Part shown: positions 8,054 through 17,514 of the stretch, one piece after another | How positions within the stretch are numbered: the first letter of the stretch is position 1 | Layout: each line of letters begins with the position of its first letter | Translations under genes and position numbers: made by a program | Origin: Ferruginibacter sp041911275 | Lineage (GTDB): Bacteria > Bacteroidota > Bacteroidia > Chitinophagales > Chitinophagaceae | Length of the DNA: 64,000 nucleotides | Direction: 5' to 3' | Assembly (NCBI GenBank): GCA_041911275.1 | Contig: JAYRPG010000146.1 | Location: 1-64,000, forward strand | Notes under the pieces: generated by a model | What the model was told of the DNA's origin: nothing | What the model saw: the letters and a program-made list of their open reading frames with translations, nothing else | Databases searched by the model: none

Positions 8054-11000
8054 TTGGCTTTATCGCACCTGATCAAATACGTTTACAACACCGGCTCTGA
8101 CGAAGTAATACGGCGGGGAAAAAAAATCCTCAGCACGGGATACGTGGAGCTGGCGGAACACGATGAACTGATGAGTTCGGCGGTTTTCCGCGTGAAAGAC
8201 GATACTTACAGCACCTATTACCGCGTTCAGATTCAGCATTACAACGATCCCAAACAGTTGTCGGTGCGCTGCAGCTGTCCCTATAACCTGGGCGACATCT
8301 GCCGCCATGAAACGGCTGCCCTGCTGCAGTTGCAGGAGCTGATCGATAAAAATATGCTCAGCGGCGGAGAGCTGCAGTACAACCAGCGTCACACGGTGGC
8401 CAAGATGAAGCAGATTGACCTGAAGGTGATCCGCGTGCTGTCTTCCCCTGATATCCATGCAGCGGCGGAAAAACTGCTGCAGGAAGAAGCAGTAACCATC
8501 ACCCATGCCGGCGATGAACGCGTGGAGGCTGAAGTGCGCCAGGGCGGCGAAACCTGGCCGGTGGTAATCCAGAAAAACGACGAACGCAATTTCGATACCT
8601 CCTGCCGCTGCGCGGAAGAAGCGCACCCTCTCTGCGTACACAAAACGGCGGTGCTCCTGCACCTCTTTCATCACAAGGGCCCCTATTATTTCGATACCAT
8701 CCGCAACTGGGATAAGGAAAAAAACAAACTGCTGCAGATCTATGGTTACAGCCTGGAAGACGATCTTACCGGCAAGTTTGAATTTGTATATAAGGATGGC
8801 AAGCCCTTTCTGAAACTGCTCGACCCCTCCATCAAGCGGGTTGCCCAGGCTGCGCCTGTCAGCAAGCCGGCCTACCTGCAGGAGAAAAAGGAAACGGTGG
8901 TGCAGGAAGAAACGGCCGCCCCGCAGCCTGCGCAGCCCAGCCGGCGGCTGGGCGTGGTGTTCAATTTCAACCACGGCACCTATCCTTATTTTACCGTAGA
9001 CGCCATCGAAGGCGAATATGACGGCGAGGCGCGGAAATTCCCGGGCAAGGCCGAACGGCTTGACCTCACCAAATATGTGAACACCGAGCCCTACAGCGAA
9101 GACGACAAAATGCTGCTGCAGCAGATCCGGAAACTGCAGCCGGCCGAAATCAATAAATACCTGAACCGCAACTCGCCCTTCAGCGGTATCTGGGAGAACA
9201 TCATCCATACCGAAGGCGATGAACTGCCCGAGGAAACCCGCTCCCTGATCACGGAGTACCTGCATCCCAAGCTGCGCAAACTTTTTGAAGAGCAGGCGGC
9301 CAATCCCTTTGTCTTTTTCCTGCCCGCCAAAAAGGCCTTCAAAACTGCCAACCTGCAGGAGGTAACGCTGAGTGCTGAGCTGCCCTCGCCGCGCTTCCGC
9401 ATCACCGCCCGGGAAAAACATTTTGAACTACAGTGCCGCATCAAGGCCGGCGGAGCCGAACAGCCGGTATCAGATAATGAATGCAGCTGCAGCCTCCTGT
9501 TTTTGTACAACCATGTTTTCTATCTCTGGCAAAAACCCGAAGATGCCCTGCAGGTGGAGAAGTTTATGAAGAAGGGTCCGGTGAAGCTGAGCAAAGAGAA
9601 CTGGTCGGCCCAGATGCAGCGCACCATCATGCCGCTTACCCGCGATTACCAGGTGGAGTTCGACAAGAGCCTGGTGAAGGAAGTGAAGAGCGGCGAGCCG
9701 GAGGTGAAACTGCTGTTACAGGAAAAAGGAGAATACCTGGTATTTCAGCCCGTGTTCAGCTACAAGGGATATGAAACCCGCCACAGCGACAAGGATACCA
9801 TAACGCTTCCGGATGGCGACAAGATTCTGCTGATCCACCGCAACCGCGAGGCCGAGCAGCGCTTCATCCGCTCACTGGAAGCCCTGCATTCGCATTTCAT
9901 CAAACCGCAGGATGGCAACAGCCTGATCCTGAAGGGCAGCGATGTGCTGCGCAACAACTGGTTCTTCCTGTTTGTGGATGCGATGAAGGATATGAAGGTG
10001 CCGGTATACGGATTTGATGCCCTGCGCAACTTCCGCTTCAACACCGCCCGCCCTTCCACGCACATCCATGTGAGCAGTGGTCTCGACTGGTTTGATGCCC
10101 GCGTGGAAATTGATTTTGAAGGACAGCGGGTAGGCATTGCCGATATCAAGAAGGCCCTGGCCGCCAAGCAATCGTTTGTGCAACTGGGCGACGGCACCCT
10201 GGGCATCCTGCCCGATGAATGGCTGCAGCGCTACTCCCTCCTGTTTAAGGTGGGCGAAGGCCGCACCGACAAACTGCGGCTTTCACGCTACCACATGAGC
10301 GTGATTGATGAGCTGTACGAAAACCGCGACGCCTCGGAACTCAGCTTTGCACTGGATGAAAAATTTGAACGGCTCCGCGAGTTCAAGCACATTCCGGATA
10401 TCGCGCCGCCGGCCGCCTTACAGGCGGTGCTGCGACCTTACCAGACCGCCGGTTTTCAGTGGCTGGCCTACCTGAATGATGTGGGCTGGGGCGGTATCCT
10501 GGCCGATGATATGGGTTTGGGTAAAACCGTGCAGGCCCTTACGATGCTGCAGCATTACCGCGACAAGGAAGGCGGGCTGAAAGCGATTGTGATCTGCCCC
10601 ACCACGCTCATCTATAACTGGGAAAACGAGATCCGCAAATTCACGCCCGGGCTCAGCTGGCAGATTCATCACGGCAGCCTGCGCACCCGGGATGCGGCAC
10701 TGCTGCAACAGGCCAATGTGGTGATCACCACTTACGGCACGCTGCGCAGCGATATCCAGCTGCTGCTGAAAACCCACTACGATTACATTATCCTCGATGA
10801 AAGCCAGGCCATTAAAAACCCGGCTTCCAAAGTAACCAAGGCGGCCTGCCTGCTAAATGGTAAAAACCGGGTGTGCATGAGCGGTACCCCGCTCCAGAAC
10901 AACACGTTTGATGTGTTTGCGCAGATGAACTTCCTGAACCCGGGCCTGCTGGGTACTATGGAATTCTTCCGCAATGAGTTTGCCACCCCCATTGATAAGT

Positions 11001-11818
11001 TCGGCGAGCAGGAGCAGAAAGATCACCTGCGGAAACTGCTCTATCCCTTTATCCTCCGCCGCACGAAGGAGCAGGTAGCCCGCGACCTGCCCGAGAAAAC
11101 CGAAACCATCCTCTTCTGCGAGATGGATACCGATCAGCGCCGCATCTACGATGCGTACCGCAACAGCTACCGCGACAAGATCATGGGTACCATCGACCAG
11201 CAGGGGATCGACAAATCGCAGCTCACCATCCTGCAGGGCCTGATGAAACTGCGCCAGATCTGCGACAGCCCGGCCATCCTGAATGAGGAAGAAAAATACC
11301 CCAACCACAGCATCAAGCTGGATGAGCTGGCGCGGGAGATCAAGGAAAATATCGGCGAACACAAGGCGCTCGTATTCTCCCAGTTCCTGGGCATGCTCTC
11401 GCTGATCCGCGAAAAACTGCAGGAAGAGGGCATTGCCTACGAATACTTTGATGGCAGCACCGGCATCAACGACCGGCAGAAATCGATCGATAATTTCCAG
11501 AATAACGAAAACTGCCGGGTGTTCCTCATTTCACTCAAGGCGGGTGGCGTGGGCCTCAACCTCACCGCGGCAGATTATGTGTACATCGTGGATCCCTGGT
11601 GGAACCCGGCCGTAGAACAGCAGGCCATCGACCGTACCCACCGCATCGGGCAAACGAAGAACATCTTTGCGTACCGCATGATCTGTATCGATACCATTGA
11701 GGATAAAATTCTGCAGCTGCAGGAACGCAAGCGCAAACTGGCCAGCGAGCTCATCAGCGATGATGCCCACTTTGTGAAGGCGCTCACCCGGGCCGATGTG
11801 GAATACCTGTTCAGCTGA
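8054..11818 (+). CDS. SWIM-zinc-finger SNF2/Rad54-type helicase
   Basis: A 1254-residue DNA-dependent ATPase of the SNF2 superfamily. The N-terminus carries two SWIM-type clusters: CSCPYNLGDICRH (about 75-90) and CRCAEEAHPLCVH (about 190-203), both C-x-C-x(n)-C-x-H. The C-terminal third holds the motor: Walker A region DDMGLGKTVQ, the DEAH-equivalent LDESQAIKN, CMSGTPLQNN, and motifs V/VI QAIDRTHRIGQTK. The reading frame has no ATG near its beginning; a stop at 8045 in the same frame means translation must start at TTG 8054 or further inside. TTG gives ALSHLIKYVYN, which resembles homologues. The ATG at 8044 is in another frame. The role is probably chromosome remodelling or repair; the target is unknown. 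Confidence 0.92.
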   Translation: MALSHLIKYVYNTGSDEVIRRGKKILSTGYVELAEHDELMSSAVFRVKDDTYSTYYRVQIQHYNDPKQLSVRCSCPYNLGDICRHETAALLQLQELIDKNMLSGGELQYNQRHTVAKMKQIDLKVIRVLSSPDIHAAAEKLLQEEAVTITHAGDERVEAEVRQGGETWPVVIQKNDERNFDTSCRCAEEAHPLCVHKTAVLLHLFHHKGPYYFDTIRNWDKEKNKLLQIYGYSLEDDLTGKFEFVYKDGKPFLKLLDPSIKRVAQAAPVSKPAYLQEKKETVVQEETAAPQPAQPSRRLGVVFNFNHGTYPYFTVDAIEGEYDGEARKFPGKAERLDLTKYVNTEPYSEDDKMLLQQIRKLQPAEINKYLNRNSPFSGIWENIIHTEGDELPEETRSLITEYLHPKLRKLFEEQAANPFVFFLPAKKAFKTANLQEVTLSAELPSPRFRITAREKHFELQCRIKAGGAEQPVSDNECSCSLLFLYNHVFYLWQKPEDALQVEKFMKKGPVKLSKENWSAQMQRTIMPLTRDYQVEFDKSLVKEVKSGEPEVKLLLQEKGEYLVFQPVFSYKGYETRHSDKDTITLPDGDKILLIHRNREAEQRFIRSLEALHSHFIKPQDGNSLILKGSDVLRNNWFFLFVDAMKDMKVPVYGFDALRNFRFNTARPSTHIHVSSGLDWFDARVEIDFEGQRVGIADIKKALAAKQSFVQLGDGTLGILPDEWLQRYSLLFKVGEGRTDKLRLSRYHMSVIDELYENRDASELSFALDEKFERLREFKHIPDIAPPAALQAVLRPYQTAGFQWLAYLNDVGWGGILADDMGLGKTVQALTMLQHYRDKEGGLKAIVICPTTLIYNWENEIRKFTPGLSWQIHHGSLRTRDAALLQQANVVITTYGTLRSDIQLLLKTHYDYIILDESQAIKNPASKVTKAACLLNGKNRVCMSGTPLQNNTFDVFAQMNFLNPGLLGTMEFFRNEFATPIDKFGEQEQKDHLRKLLYPFILRRTKEQVARDLPEKTETILFCEMDTDQRRIYDAYRNSYRDKIMGTIDQQGIDKSQLTILQGLMKLRQICDSPAILNEEEKYPNHSIKLDELAREIKENIGEHKALVFSQFLGMLSLIREKLQEEGIAYEYFDGSTGINDRQKSIDNFQNNENCRVFLISLKAGGVGLNLTAADYVYIVDPWWNPAVEQQAIDRTHRIGQTKNIFAYRMICIDTIEDKILQLQERKRKLASELISDDAHFVKALTRADVEYLFS

Positions 11819-11870
11819 TGCGGCATATCCGGCTGCTGCACTATCTTTATCCCTCACCCAAACCTCCGGT

Positions 11871-12302
11871 ATGAAAGCAGTTGTTCTTTCGGGATGCATG
11901 CTCATGGCCCTGATGGTGGATAACGGTTCCGGGTATGCGCAGGTGGTGCCCGACACGGTGCTCAAAACCCAGGTGAAGCCCCTGCAGCAACCGCTCCGTC
12001 ACCTGCTGCAGCTGCACCCCGTTTCTTACGAATACAATACCCAGCAGTTCCGGCAGATGAGTCTGCCCCAGGGCCTGCAGTTCGGATTCATGGCCAGTGA
12101 TATGGAGCGGGTATACCCCCACCTGGTGAAAACCCGGAATGGCCAGTGGATGTACGGCAAGAATGTATACCGCAATGTGTCCGGGCAGGCGGTGGAAACC
12201 AGCAGCCTGATCCCGGTGCTGGTGGGCGCCGTCCAGGAGCTGCATGCGGAACTGGAAAAACTGAAGGATGAACTGCGCGAACTGAAGAAGAAAGGACACT
12301 GA
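11871..12302 (+). CDS. Secreted protein with S74-like C-terminal chaperone segment
   Basis: A 143-residue exported protein. The N-terminal 23 residues form a signal peptide. The body (HPVSYEYNTQQF, LQFGFMASDMERVYPHLV, and a final ELHAELEKLKDELRELKKK coiled coil) resembles the intramolecular-chaperone peptidase S74 region at the end of tail-fibre-like proteins in Bacteroidota. Normally this segment follows a long trimeric shaft; here it stands almost alone, so it may chaperone a partner or be a reduced relic. I chose the Met at 11871 because upstream codons would precede the signal peptide. It is followed after 14 bp by a DUF1569 gene in the same direction. Confidence 0.7.
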   Translation: MKAVVLSGCMLMALMVDNGSGYAQVVPDTVLKTQVKPLQQPLRHLLQLHPVSYEYNTQQFRQMSLPQGLQFGFMASDMERVYPHLVKTRNGQWMYGKNVYRNVSGQAVETSSLIPVLVGAVQELHAELEKLKDELRELKKKGH

Positions 12303-12316
12303 ATAACCACCCGAGC

Positions 12317-12766
12317 ATGAAAAATCTTTTCGATACCGCTGTATACCGGGAAGTGCAGGAGCGCCTGCAGCAACTGCAGCCTGGTTCAACCCGCCGCTGG
12401 GGTAAAATGACGGTGGGCCAGATGCTGGCACACTGCCGGGCAGCCTTCCGGGTGCCGCTCAGTGAACAACAGCCGCCCAAACTGTACCCCTTTGCCCTGG
12501 TGGGCTGGCTGTTCAAGAAAAAACTATACAATGATGAACCCTGGAAGCAGGGATTGCCCACTGCTCCGGCTTTTATCATCCGGGATGAACGGGAGTTTGA
12601 CCGTGAACGTACGGCATTGCTCAGTCTGCTGCAGCAGTTTCATGAAGGGGGGCCGGCCCGGGCGGAGCGTATCGTGCATCCGGTATTCGGGCGCTTTACC
12701 GGCGAACAGTGGGGCATGGCCATGTACAAACATCTCGACCATCACCTGCGGCAGTTTGGCGTTTAG
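12317..12766 (+). CDS. DUF1569 (DinB-like) protein
   Basis: A 149-residue cytoplasmic protein of the DUF1569/DinB four-helix fold. The features seen are RWGKMTVGQMLAHC near residue 35 (the family His), KKLYNDEPWKQGLPTAPAF in the middle, and HPVFGRFTGEQWGMAMYKHLDHHLRQFG at the C-terminus, whose His residues fit a metal site. DinB-like proteins are thought to be metal-dependent thiol-transfer enzymes, but this subfamily has no assigned reaction. It is probably co-transcribed with the preceding secreted protein (14-bp gap) and converges on the stress-protein gene, whose end is only 4 bp away. Confidence 0.82.
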   Translation: MKNLFDTAVYREVQERLQQLQPGSTRRWGKMTVGQMLAHCRAAFRVPLSEQQPPKLYPFALVGWLFKKKLYNDEPWKQGLPTAPAFIIRDEREFDRERTALLSLLQQFHEGGPARAERIVHPVFGRFTGEQWGMAMYKHLDHHLRQFGV

Positions 12767-12769
12767 GCC

Positions 12770-13594
12770 TTACTCGTGGATGCAGAGCACGGGCAGATGG
12801 GTATGGTAGAGCAGGTTTTGTGACTGACTGCGGCTGAAAATCTTTTGCAGCAGGGTGTGCTTTTTCGGAATCACCACGATCCAGTCGAGCCGTTTTTCAT
12901 CGGCATATTTATTCAGTCCCTGGGTCACATCTTCATTTTCAATACTGTCGTAAACGGGTTTCACGTCGCTGAACAGGTTCCTGATCCGGAAGGATTCGTC
13001 TACCATATTGATGTCGAAATTGGCATCCTGGTAATCCACATTCAGTACATACAGTTCGGCATTGAAATCTTTCACCACTTTTTTCAGCAGGGTTACCGGC
13101 GTGCTTTCCTCGATCTTCTGGTAATCGTAAGCGAAGCCGATGCGCAGCACCGGGGTGAAACTGGCCTGCGGGGGAATCACCAGAACGGGATAGCTCAGCT
13201 GCTGGATGATGCGGATGGTGTTGGAGCCCACCACCAGTTTGGTGAGGGCATTTTTACCGGAGAGTCCCATCACCACCAGGTCGGGCTGAATGGCCGCACA
13301 AAGCTCTTCCAGCCCGTCTACCAGCGGAGTCATTTCTGTTTTTACATGAATGGTTACCTTGCTCCGCAGGCGCCCCTGAATATTTTCCCGCAGGGATTCG
13401 ATTTCTTCTTCGGCAGCTTTCTGCAGTTCCTGCACATTGAACAGGGGCCAGGCAATTTCGCCCACGCCTACCGGCATTTCATAAGCATGGTAAAGCCATA
13501 CTTCTGCTCCGTAAAAGATAGCGAGGTTGCCGGCGAATTCGGCGGCATTATTGGAAGTGGCGGAAAAATCCACCGGAACAACGATCTTTTTCAT
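12770..13594 (-). CDS. Tandem-domain universal stress protein
   Basis: A 274-residue cytosolic UspA-family protein with two USP folds. Domain 1 (1-140) starts KKIVVPVDFSATSNNAAEFA and carries a nucleotide-site-like VVMGLSGKNALTKLVVGSNT. Domain 2 (about 150-274) is more diverged, without a clear GxxG-S/T site. Only the first half is therefore likely to bind ATP or AMP. Tandem USPs are usually induced by growth arrest or oxygen stress. The gene is monocistronic, convergent with the DUF1569 gene and divergent from a small membrane protein. It is a standard Bacteroidota family member. Confidence 0.93.
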   Translation of the reverse strand: MKKIVVPVDFSATSNNAAEFAGNLAIFYGAEVWLYHAYEMPVGVGEIAWPLFNVQELQKAAEEEIESLRENIQGRLRSKVTIHVKTEMTPLVDGLEELCAAIQPDLVVMGLSGKNALTKLVVGSNTIRIIQQLSYPVLVIPPQASFTPVLRIGFAYDYQKIEESTPVTLLKKVVKDFNAELYVLNVDYQDANFDINMVDESFRIRNLFSDVKPVYDSIENEDVTQGLNKYADEKRLDWIVVIPKKHTLLQKIFSRSQSQNLLYHTHLPVLCIHE

Positions 13595-13763
13595 GATTGC
13601 TTTTTTTGCAGTTTAAAGTTAGTCCGATATCCGTTTGAAGCGGGTGATGACTGTCAGCAGGCGGGCTGATTGTATGCACCGTCAATAAAACTGCACCCAA
13701 ATTAAGGCATTAACGGCTGAATCACAACCCCTTCCGCCGGTATCGGGTACAGGAGAAAGTTTT

Positions 13764-13791
13764 TTTGCTGGCGGGTGCTGCCTTAGCTTTG
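13764..13791 (+). promoter_or_regulatory. Candidate promoter for the small membrane protein gene
   Basis: A -33 TTTG (13764-13767) and a -7 TAGCTTTG (13784-13791) lie 20 bases before the start codon at 13811. The 16-nt spacing is a little short of the usual 19. Confidence 0.45.
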
Positions 13792-13810
13792 CTGCTTTAA
13801 AACTCTCCAG

Positions 13811-14281
13811 ATGGCCGCACCCCCACCGGGATTTCTACGCCAGCTCCTGATCCTGCACCGGGTGATCCTGGGTGCCTTGCTGATGATGGCTGCAGTTTGC
13901 TTTGCCGTACGTTATTACGGACTCACCGAACCTGTGCTGCAGCCTTATGACCAAAACCTGCAAATGTTCCTCCTGCTGCTGAGTGCGGTGGCTTATTTCG
14001 CCGGCACCCGGCTGTACCGGCGCAAACTGGAAGCGGCCCGGGACGGCGGTCTTACCGCTGCGGAAAAGGGAGCTGTATTCCGTTCGGCCAGCCTGCAGCT
14101 CTGGGTGCTGCTGGAAATACCGGCCCTGCTGTCGCTGGTGGGTTTTTTGCTGGTGGCCAACCTGGCTTACCTATTCCTGGCCCTCGCCCTTACCTTTTTT
14201 ATTTTTTTACAGGGTCCTTCGAAGATGAAGCTCATGCTGCTGTTGCGGCTCAGCGAACAGGAAATCGATTCCCTGGGCTGA
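13811..14281 (+). CDS. Hypothetical four-helix membrane protein
   Basis: A 156-residue integral membrane protein of no family that I recognise. Hydrophobic segments lie at about 16-36, 52-70, 97-117 and 118-138. A basic cytosolic loop (YRRKLEAARDG) separates helices two and three, and a short amphipathic tail ends the protein. The compact four-helix layout is common among small Bacteroidota inner-membrane proteins. A promoter box is present upstream. It converges with a 111-residue hypothetical 15 bp away. Coding status is well supported by frame bias and length; function is unknown. Confidence 0.72.
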   Translation: MAAPPPGFLRQLLILHRVILGALLMMAAVCFAVRYYGLTEPVLQPYDQNLQMFLLLLSAVAYFAGTRLYRRKLEAARDGGLTAAEKGAVFRSASLQLWVLLEIPALLSLVGFLLVANLAYLFLALALTFFIFLQGPSKMKLMLLLRLSEQEIDSLG

Positions 14282-14296
14282 TGCGGGATCTCCGGA

Positions 14297-14632
14297 TTAT
14301 CCCGGAAGGGAGATGTTCAGGGCGCTCCGGAGGGCTTTGGCAACAATGTTCAGCACGCCGTTCACAATTTTCTCCGCCATGATGAGGCTGATGCCCTGTA
14401 TGGCCAGCAGTACGGTGGCCAGTGCATGCTGCTGCAGCTGCAGCCGGGTTTTGAGTTCGGCATCGCTGATGCGCCCCTGCAGTTTCAGTTGGGCCAGCCG
14501 GGCCGCGTTTTCCGCAAACCGCGTAAACTCCGCTTCAGCATAAGGCTTCAGTTTTTTGTAGGTGGCTCCCAGCTCCTTTTGGGCAAAGGCCACGGAATCG
14601 TTGATGATCCCGTTTAAATCAAGACTGTGCAT
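14297..14632 (-). CDS. Hypothetical helical protein
   Basis: A 111-residue, mostly helical protein that I do not recognise. Residues 1-75 are amphipathic and rich in Ala, Gln and charged residues. Residues 78-105 are more hydrophobic (LATVLLAIQGISLIMAEKIVNGVLNIV) and could be membrane-associated. There is no signal peptide. It is the second gene of an apparent leftward pair with the lipoprotein-like gene at 14650-15090, 17 bp upstream, so the two may form an envelope complex. Confidence 0.6.
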   Translation of the reverse strand: MHSLDLNGIINDSVAFAQKELGATYKKLKPYAEAEFTRFAENAARLAQLKLQGRISDAELKTRLQLQQHALATVLLAIQGISLIMAEKIVNGVLNIVAKALRSALNISLPG

Positions 14633-14649
14633 ATCATCAGATTAAGAGG

Positions 14650-15090
14650 TCAGGTGGATTTGCCTTTGGCTTTGAGGTTTTCCTGCAGCAGGCTGATGGC
14701 ATCCAGCGCGCTGTTGATGGCATCGCGGATATCGTGCCGGTCGTCGGGCGGATGATCGGCCACCCCCGCCTGGTGCCATTGTATCAGCAACCGGAAGGCG
14801 GCGTTGAGGTGATGGAGCTGCTGCTGCACGATGGCGGCTTTTTCATCCAGCCTTTTTGAACGCGAGGCCAGGGTGATGAGATCAGCTTCGAGGTTATCGT
14901 AATAATCCTGAAAATGCCGGAAGTCCTGGTTATCCGGTTTATCGTCCTGCAGGGTACGGCTGAGCCGGATGAAGTGCAGGTTGAATTCTTTCTTCATGCG
15001 GGTGATGTGCTGGTCCAGCACCTGGTCGTAGCCGGTGATCAGCGTAACCTGGCAGGAAAGAAGGAAGAGCAGCAGGGGGAGCAGTCGCAT
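14650..15090 (-). CDS. Hypothetical lipoprotein-like helical protein
   Basis: A 146-residue product if translation begins at the Met at 15090, which gives a signal sequence RLLPLLLFLLSC whose LLSC can act as a lipobox. The mature part is helical (HITRMKKEFNLHFIRLSRTL, then long heptad-like segments to the end) and probably forms a coiled-coil bundle. An in-frame Met at 15210 would put 40 polar residues ahead of the signal and is unlikely. It precedes the small helical protein at 14297 by 17 bp. The family is unrecognised. Confidence 0.6.
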   Translation of the reverse strand: MRLLPLLLFLLSCQVTLITGYDQVLDQHITRMKKEFNLHFIRLSRTLQDDKPDNQDFRHFQDYYDNLEADLITLASRSKRLDEKAAIVQQQLHHLNAAFRLLIQWHQAGVADHPPDDRHDIRDAINSALDAISLLQENLKAKGKST

Positions 15091-15175
15091 AAGCAGCAGG
15101 TATTGCCGCTGAGATGCCCCGCCCCGCCGGATTCCATACGGACCTAAAACAGCGCCTGGCAAACTGCTTACCGGA

Positions 15176-15454
15176 TCAGAGTTTTTCCTGCAGTTTTTCC
15201 AGCACTGCATTCAGCTGGCGGATGCTTTCGGCCAGGGGCAGGTCAGCGGGCACCGCACGCACTTCGCCGAATAGCGCAGCCGGCGGCACTTCCAGCACGT
15301 CTGCAATCTGCAGCAGCCTTCGTACGCTGAGGTCCGACTGTCCCCTTTCAATATTACCATAAGAAGTGAGGTGCATATCGAGCCGGGTGGCCACGTATTC
15401 GCGGCGGAAGCCTTTCCATTCCCGTACTCTGCGGATGTTTTCGCCGATGTTCAT
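15176..15454 (-). CDS. XRE-family helix-turn-helix regulator
   Basis: A 92-residue DNA-binding protein with one lambda-repressor-type HTH (residues 3-60: IGENIRRVREWKGFRREYVATRL, then YGNIERGQSDLSVRRLLQIADVL). A short proline-containing linker and a C-terminal leucine-rich helix (IRQLNAVLEKLQEKL) likely mediate dimerisation. It is divergent from the secreted protein at 15573, with a 118-bp shared regulatory gap, so it may control that gene, itself, or both. No clear palindrome was identified in the gap. Many such small XRE proteins in Bacteroidota are housekeeping regulators and not phage or toxin-antitoxin members, and no toxin gene is adjacent. Confidence 0.85.
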   Translation of the reverse strand: MNIGENIRRVREWKGFRREYVATRLDMHLTSYGNIERGQSDLSVRRLLQIADVLEVPPAALFGEVRAVPADLPLAESIRQLNAVLEKLQEKL

Positions 15455-15572
15455 AACAGGTAGTGGTGTTTGGACGGAGATAAAGTTATCCCGTGGTTTT
15501 GCCTCCGTTCAGGGGGATTTCTACATTTATGCCGGGATTTTCCCTCATTGTTTAACCCTTAAAACAAACAAC

Positions 15573-16739
15573 ATGATGAACAAAAAAATGATCCTGGCAG
15601 CCCTGCTGCCGGGGGTGATGCTCTGCAGTTTCTATCCGCAGCGAGTACGGGCCGGTAATCCCGAAGTGCCCCCTGTGGAACGGGTTTCCGTAACGGTAAC
15701 GGATCACCGCGAAGGCCAGGCCTTATGGGATCAAACGAAGTTTTTTCCGGAAACGGGCAGGTATGTCACGCCGGTGCAGGTACAAATGCAGGATGAAAAC
15801 AAATCCTACAGCCTGTACAAGTACCTGGTATCGGATGCCGACAAAGCGGAGCGCATTACTGAGGCGCAGTTTCTTTACCTGGTGGTCAACAACGAAGCCA
15901 CAGACCCCAGGCTGCTGAAGCAGCTGCCGATGGAACTGCCTGCCGGATTTTATACCGGCAAGGAGTCACTTCCGGGGCTCACCGGAGCCGTGTTGCGGTA
16001 TTCTCAGAAATATGAATGGCTGTCGGGCCTGTATTTTGAAAAAGGCGAAGAACAAAAAGGCGGCGGCAAACTGGCGGTGAAAGTAAAAGAAGAGTATGTT
16101 GCACTGGAGGATCCGTTGTTTACTGAAAAGGCAGCCGAGAAATGTACCAGTTACTACCTGATGGTGACAGATGAAAACGGACAGATCATCAACGTTACCT
16201 ACCTGTTCAGCCATTGCGAAGACCAGGAGCCGGGTGGCGGCGGCGGGGGTTTTACGCCTGCCAGTGAAAACTGCAACGATCAGCTGACCCAGTTCAAGGC
16301 CTTCATTGATGCCACCCATGGGGTAACCGACGCCCAGCCCCAATCCTGGACACAGCTGATGCAGCAGGAACGGATGCGCAAAAGATCCTATCAGTGGGTT
16401 GCCCTGATAAACTATGCCGGTTTTGGATTACTGGCCACGGCCATCGGCACCCAGGAATATGTGCCTACCAAGAGTAAGGATGTGCCCGATTGGGAGTGGG
16501 TATCCCTGGTGCACCATTCGCTCGATAAATATGGCACCACCATCGGCGGTACTGTGGATTATTCCGCAACGGCGATCTCCACTATTGGCAGGTACTGGGC
16601 GGGCATTGAGCTGAGCATCACCCTGAAATGGCACCTGATCTGCAGCTGGATGCCGGTACTCAACAATATTCTTCCCGACACCCATCATATTTCAACCTTT
16701 AAAATTCATGTGGATGCGGAACCCACGAACGAATACTAA
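15573..16739 (+). CDS. Secreted hypothetical protein
   Basis: A 388-residue exported protein. The start at 15573 (a second Met follows at once) gives a signal peptide ending near RVRAGNP. The body has mixed beta/alpha composition with a Gly-rich hinge (PGGGGGGF, about residue 225). No enzyme motif or known family was recognised. The C-terminal 130 residues contain a hydrophobic helix (ALINYAGFGLLATAIGTQEYV). The gene overlaps the next ORF by 32 bp, which suggests translational coupling and a shared role. Confidence 0.65.
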   Translation: MMNKKMILAALLPGVMLCSFYPQRVRAGNPEVPPVERVSVTVTDHREGQALWDQTKFFPETGRYVTPVQVQMQDENKSYSLYKYLVSDADKAERITEAQFLYLVVNNEATDPRLLKQLPMELPAGFYTGKESLPGLTGAVLRYSQKYEWLSGLYFEKGEEQKGGGKLAVKVKEEYVALEDPLFTEKAAEKCTSYYLMVTDENGQIINVTYLFSHCEDQEPGGGGGGFTPASENCNDQLTQFKAFIDATHGVTDAQPQSWTQLMQQERMRKRSYQWVALINYAGFGLLATAIGTQEYVPTKSKDVPDWEWVSLVHHSLDKYGTTIGGTVDYSATAISTIGRYWAGIELSITLKWHLICSWMPVLNNILPDTHHISTFKIHVDAEPTNEY

Positions 16740-17514
16740 GCCGGCCCGGGCCGCTTACGGAATTTCAGTACGGATCATCCTGCTGTTATTGATTGCCCTG
16801 AACCTGAAAGCGCAGGAGGGGCCGGTCAGGAAGCTCACCATCCGTTACCTGGCTCATGATGTAAAGATTGCGAACGCCAACCTGCTGAAAATGGATCCGA
16901 AGGCGGTGAATTCCTTCACGATTTCCGACAGTTTCTGCCTGTTTTTTTCCGGGCCCTGGCGGATCTATGAAATCAACGGCGTGCATAATTACCAGTCTGA
17001 TCTTGTGCTGGACAGTTCCCAAAGGATGAAATTCCTGGTGCTGGCCCGGCAGCAGCATCCGGATTGTTACTGGCTCCGGAACTGGCAGGATACCCGCCCG
17101 GAAAAAGACAGGCTGGATTCATTCATCCGTCAGCATGCCCTGGCCGGTGCAGATTTGTTCGATGCGGATAACATGAAACTGGCCGGCACCGAGTACCGGG
17201 ATGATTCAGCCTTACTCATCAAGTCATATGTCTTTAAACAGCGGCGGGATGACACCTTTCCGGATACAGTGTACTACAGTTTCAGCCGGCAACTGGCCGG
17301 TGTGGATTTTACCTTTTCAGCTCGCCTCGATACCCTTGCGCAGTACAAACTCAATAAAGTAGAGTTTTGTACGGGCATTATTCCCGGGCTGGCGGCACCG
17401 TTGCCCGTGGAAAAGCGGTTCCGGAAGGTGATGGTTTTTGAAATGCTGGAACGGGAAGTCACTCAACCGGGGGTGGTTCATGAACTGATCGCCACACACC
17501 GGTCTTTATTCTGA
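16708..17514 (+). CDS. Secreted hypothetical protein coupled to upstream gene
   Basis: A 268-residue protein whose N-terminus holds a basic stretch followed by the signal helix IILLLLIALNLKAQ, with cleavage likely after AQ near residue 36. The rest looks like a beta-rich lipocalin- or GLPGLI-like secreted domain: an acidic tract, SGPWRIYEING near residue 80, YYSFSRQLAGVDFTFSARLD, and a C-terminal ATHRSLF. The start at 16708 overlaps the upstream gene by 32 bp; Met at 16714 is an alternative. GLPGLI-family proteins share the IYEI-type signature, but the match is partial, so this is a hint only. The pair is probably one operon. Confidence 0.6.
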   Translation: MWMRNPRTNTKPARAAYGISVRIILLLLIALNLKAQEGPVRKLTIRYLAHDVKIANANLLKMDPKAVNSFTISDSFCLFFSGPWRIYEINGVHNYQSDLVLDSSQRMKFLVLARQQHPDCYWLRNWQDTRPEKDRLDSFIRQHALAGADLFDADNMKLAGTEYRDDSALLIKSYVFKQRRDDTFPDTVYYSFSRQLAGVDFTFSARLDTLAQYKLNKVEFCTGIIPGLAAPLPVEKRFRKVMVFEMLEREVTQPGVVHELIATHRSLF

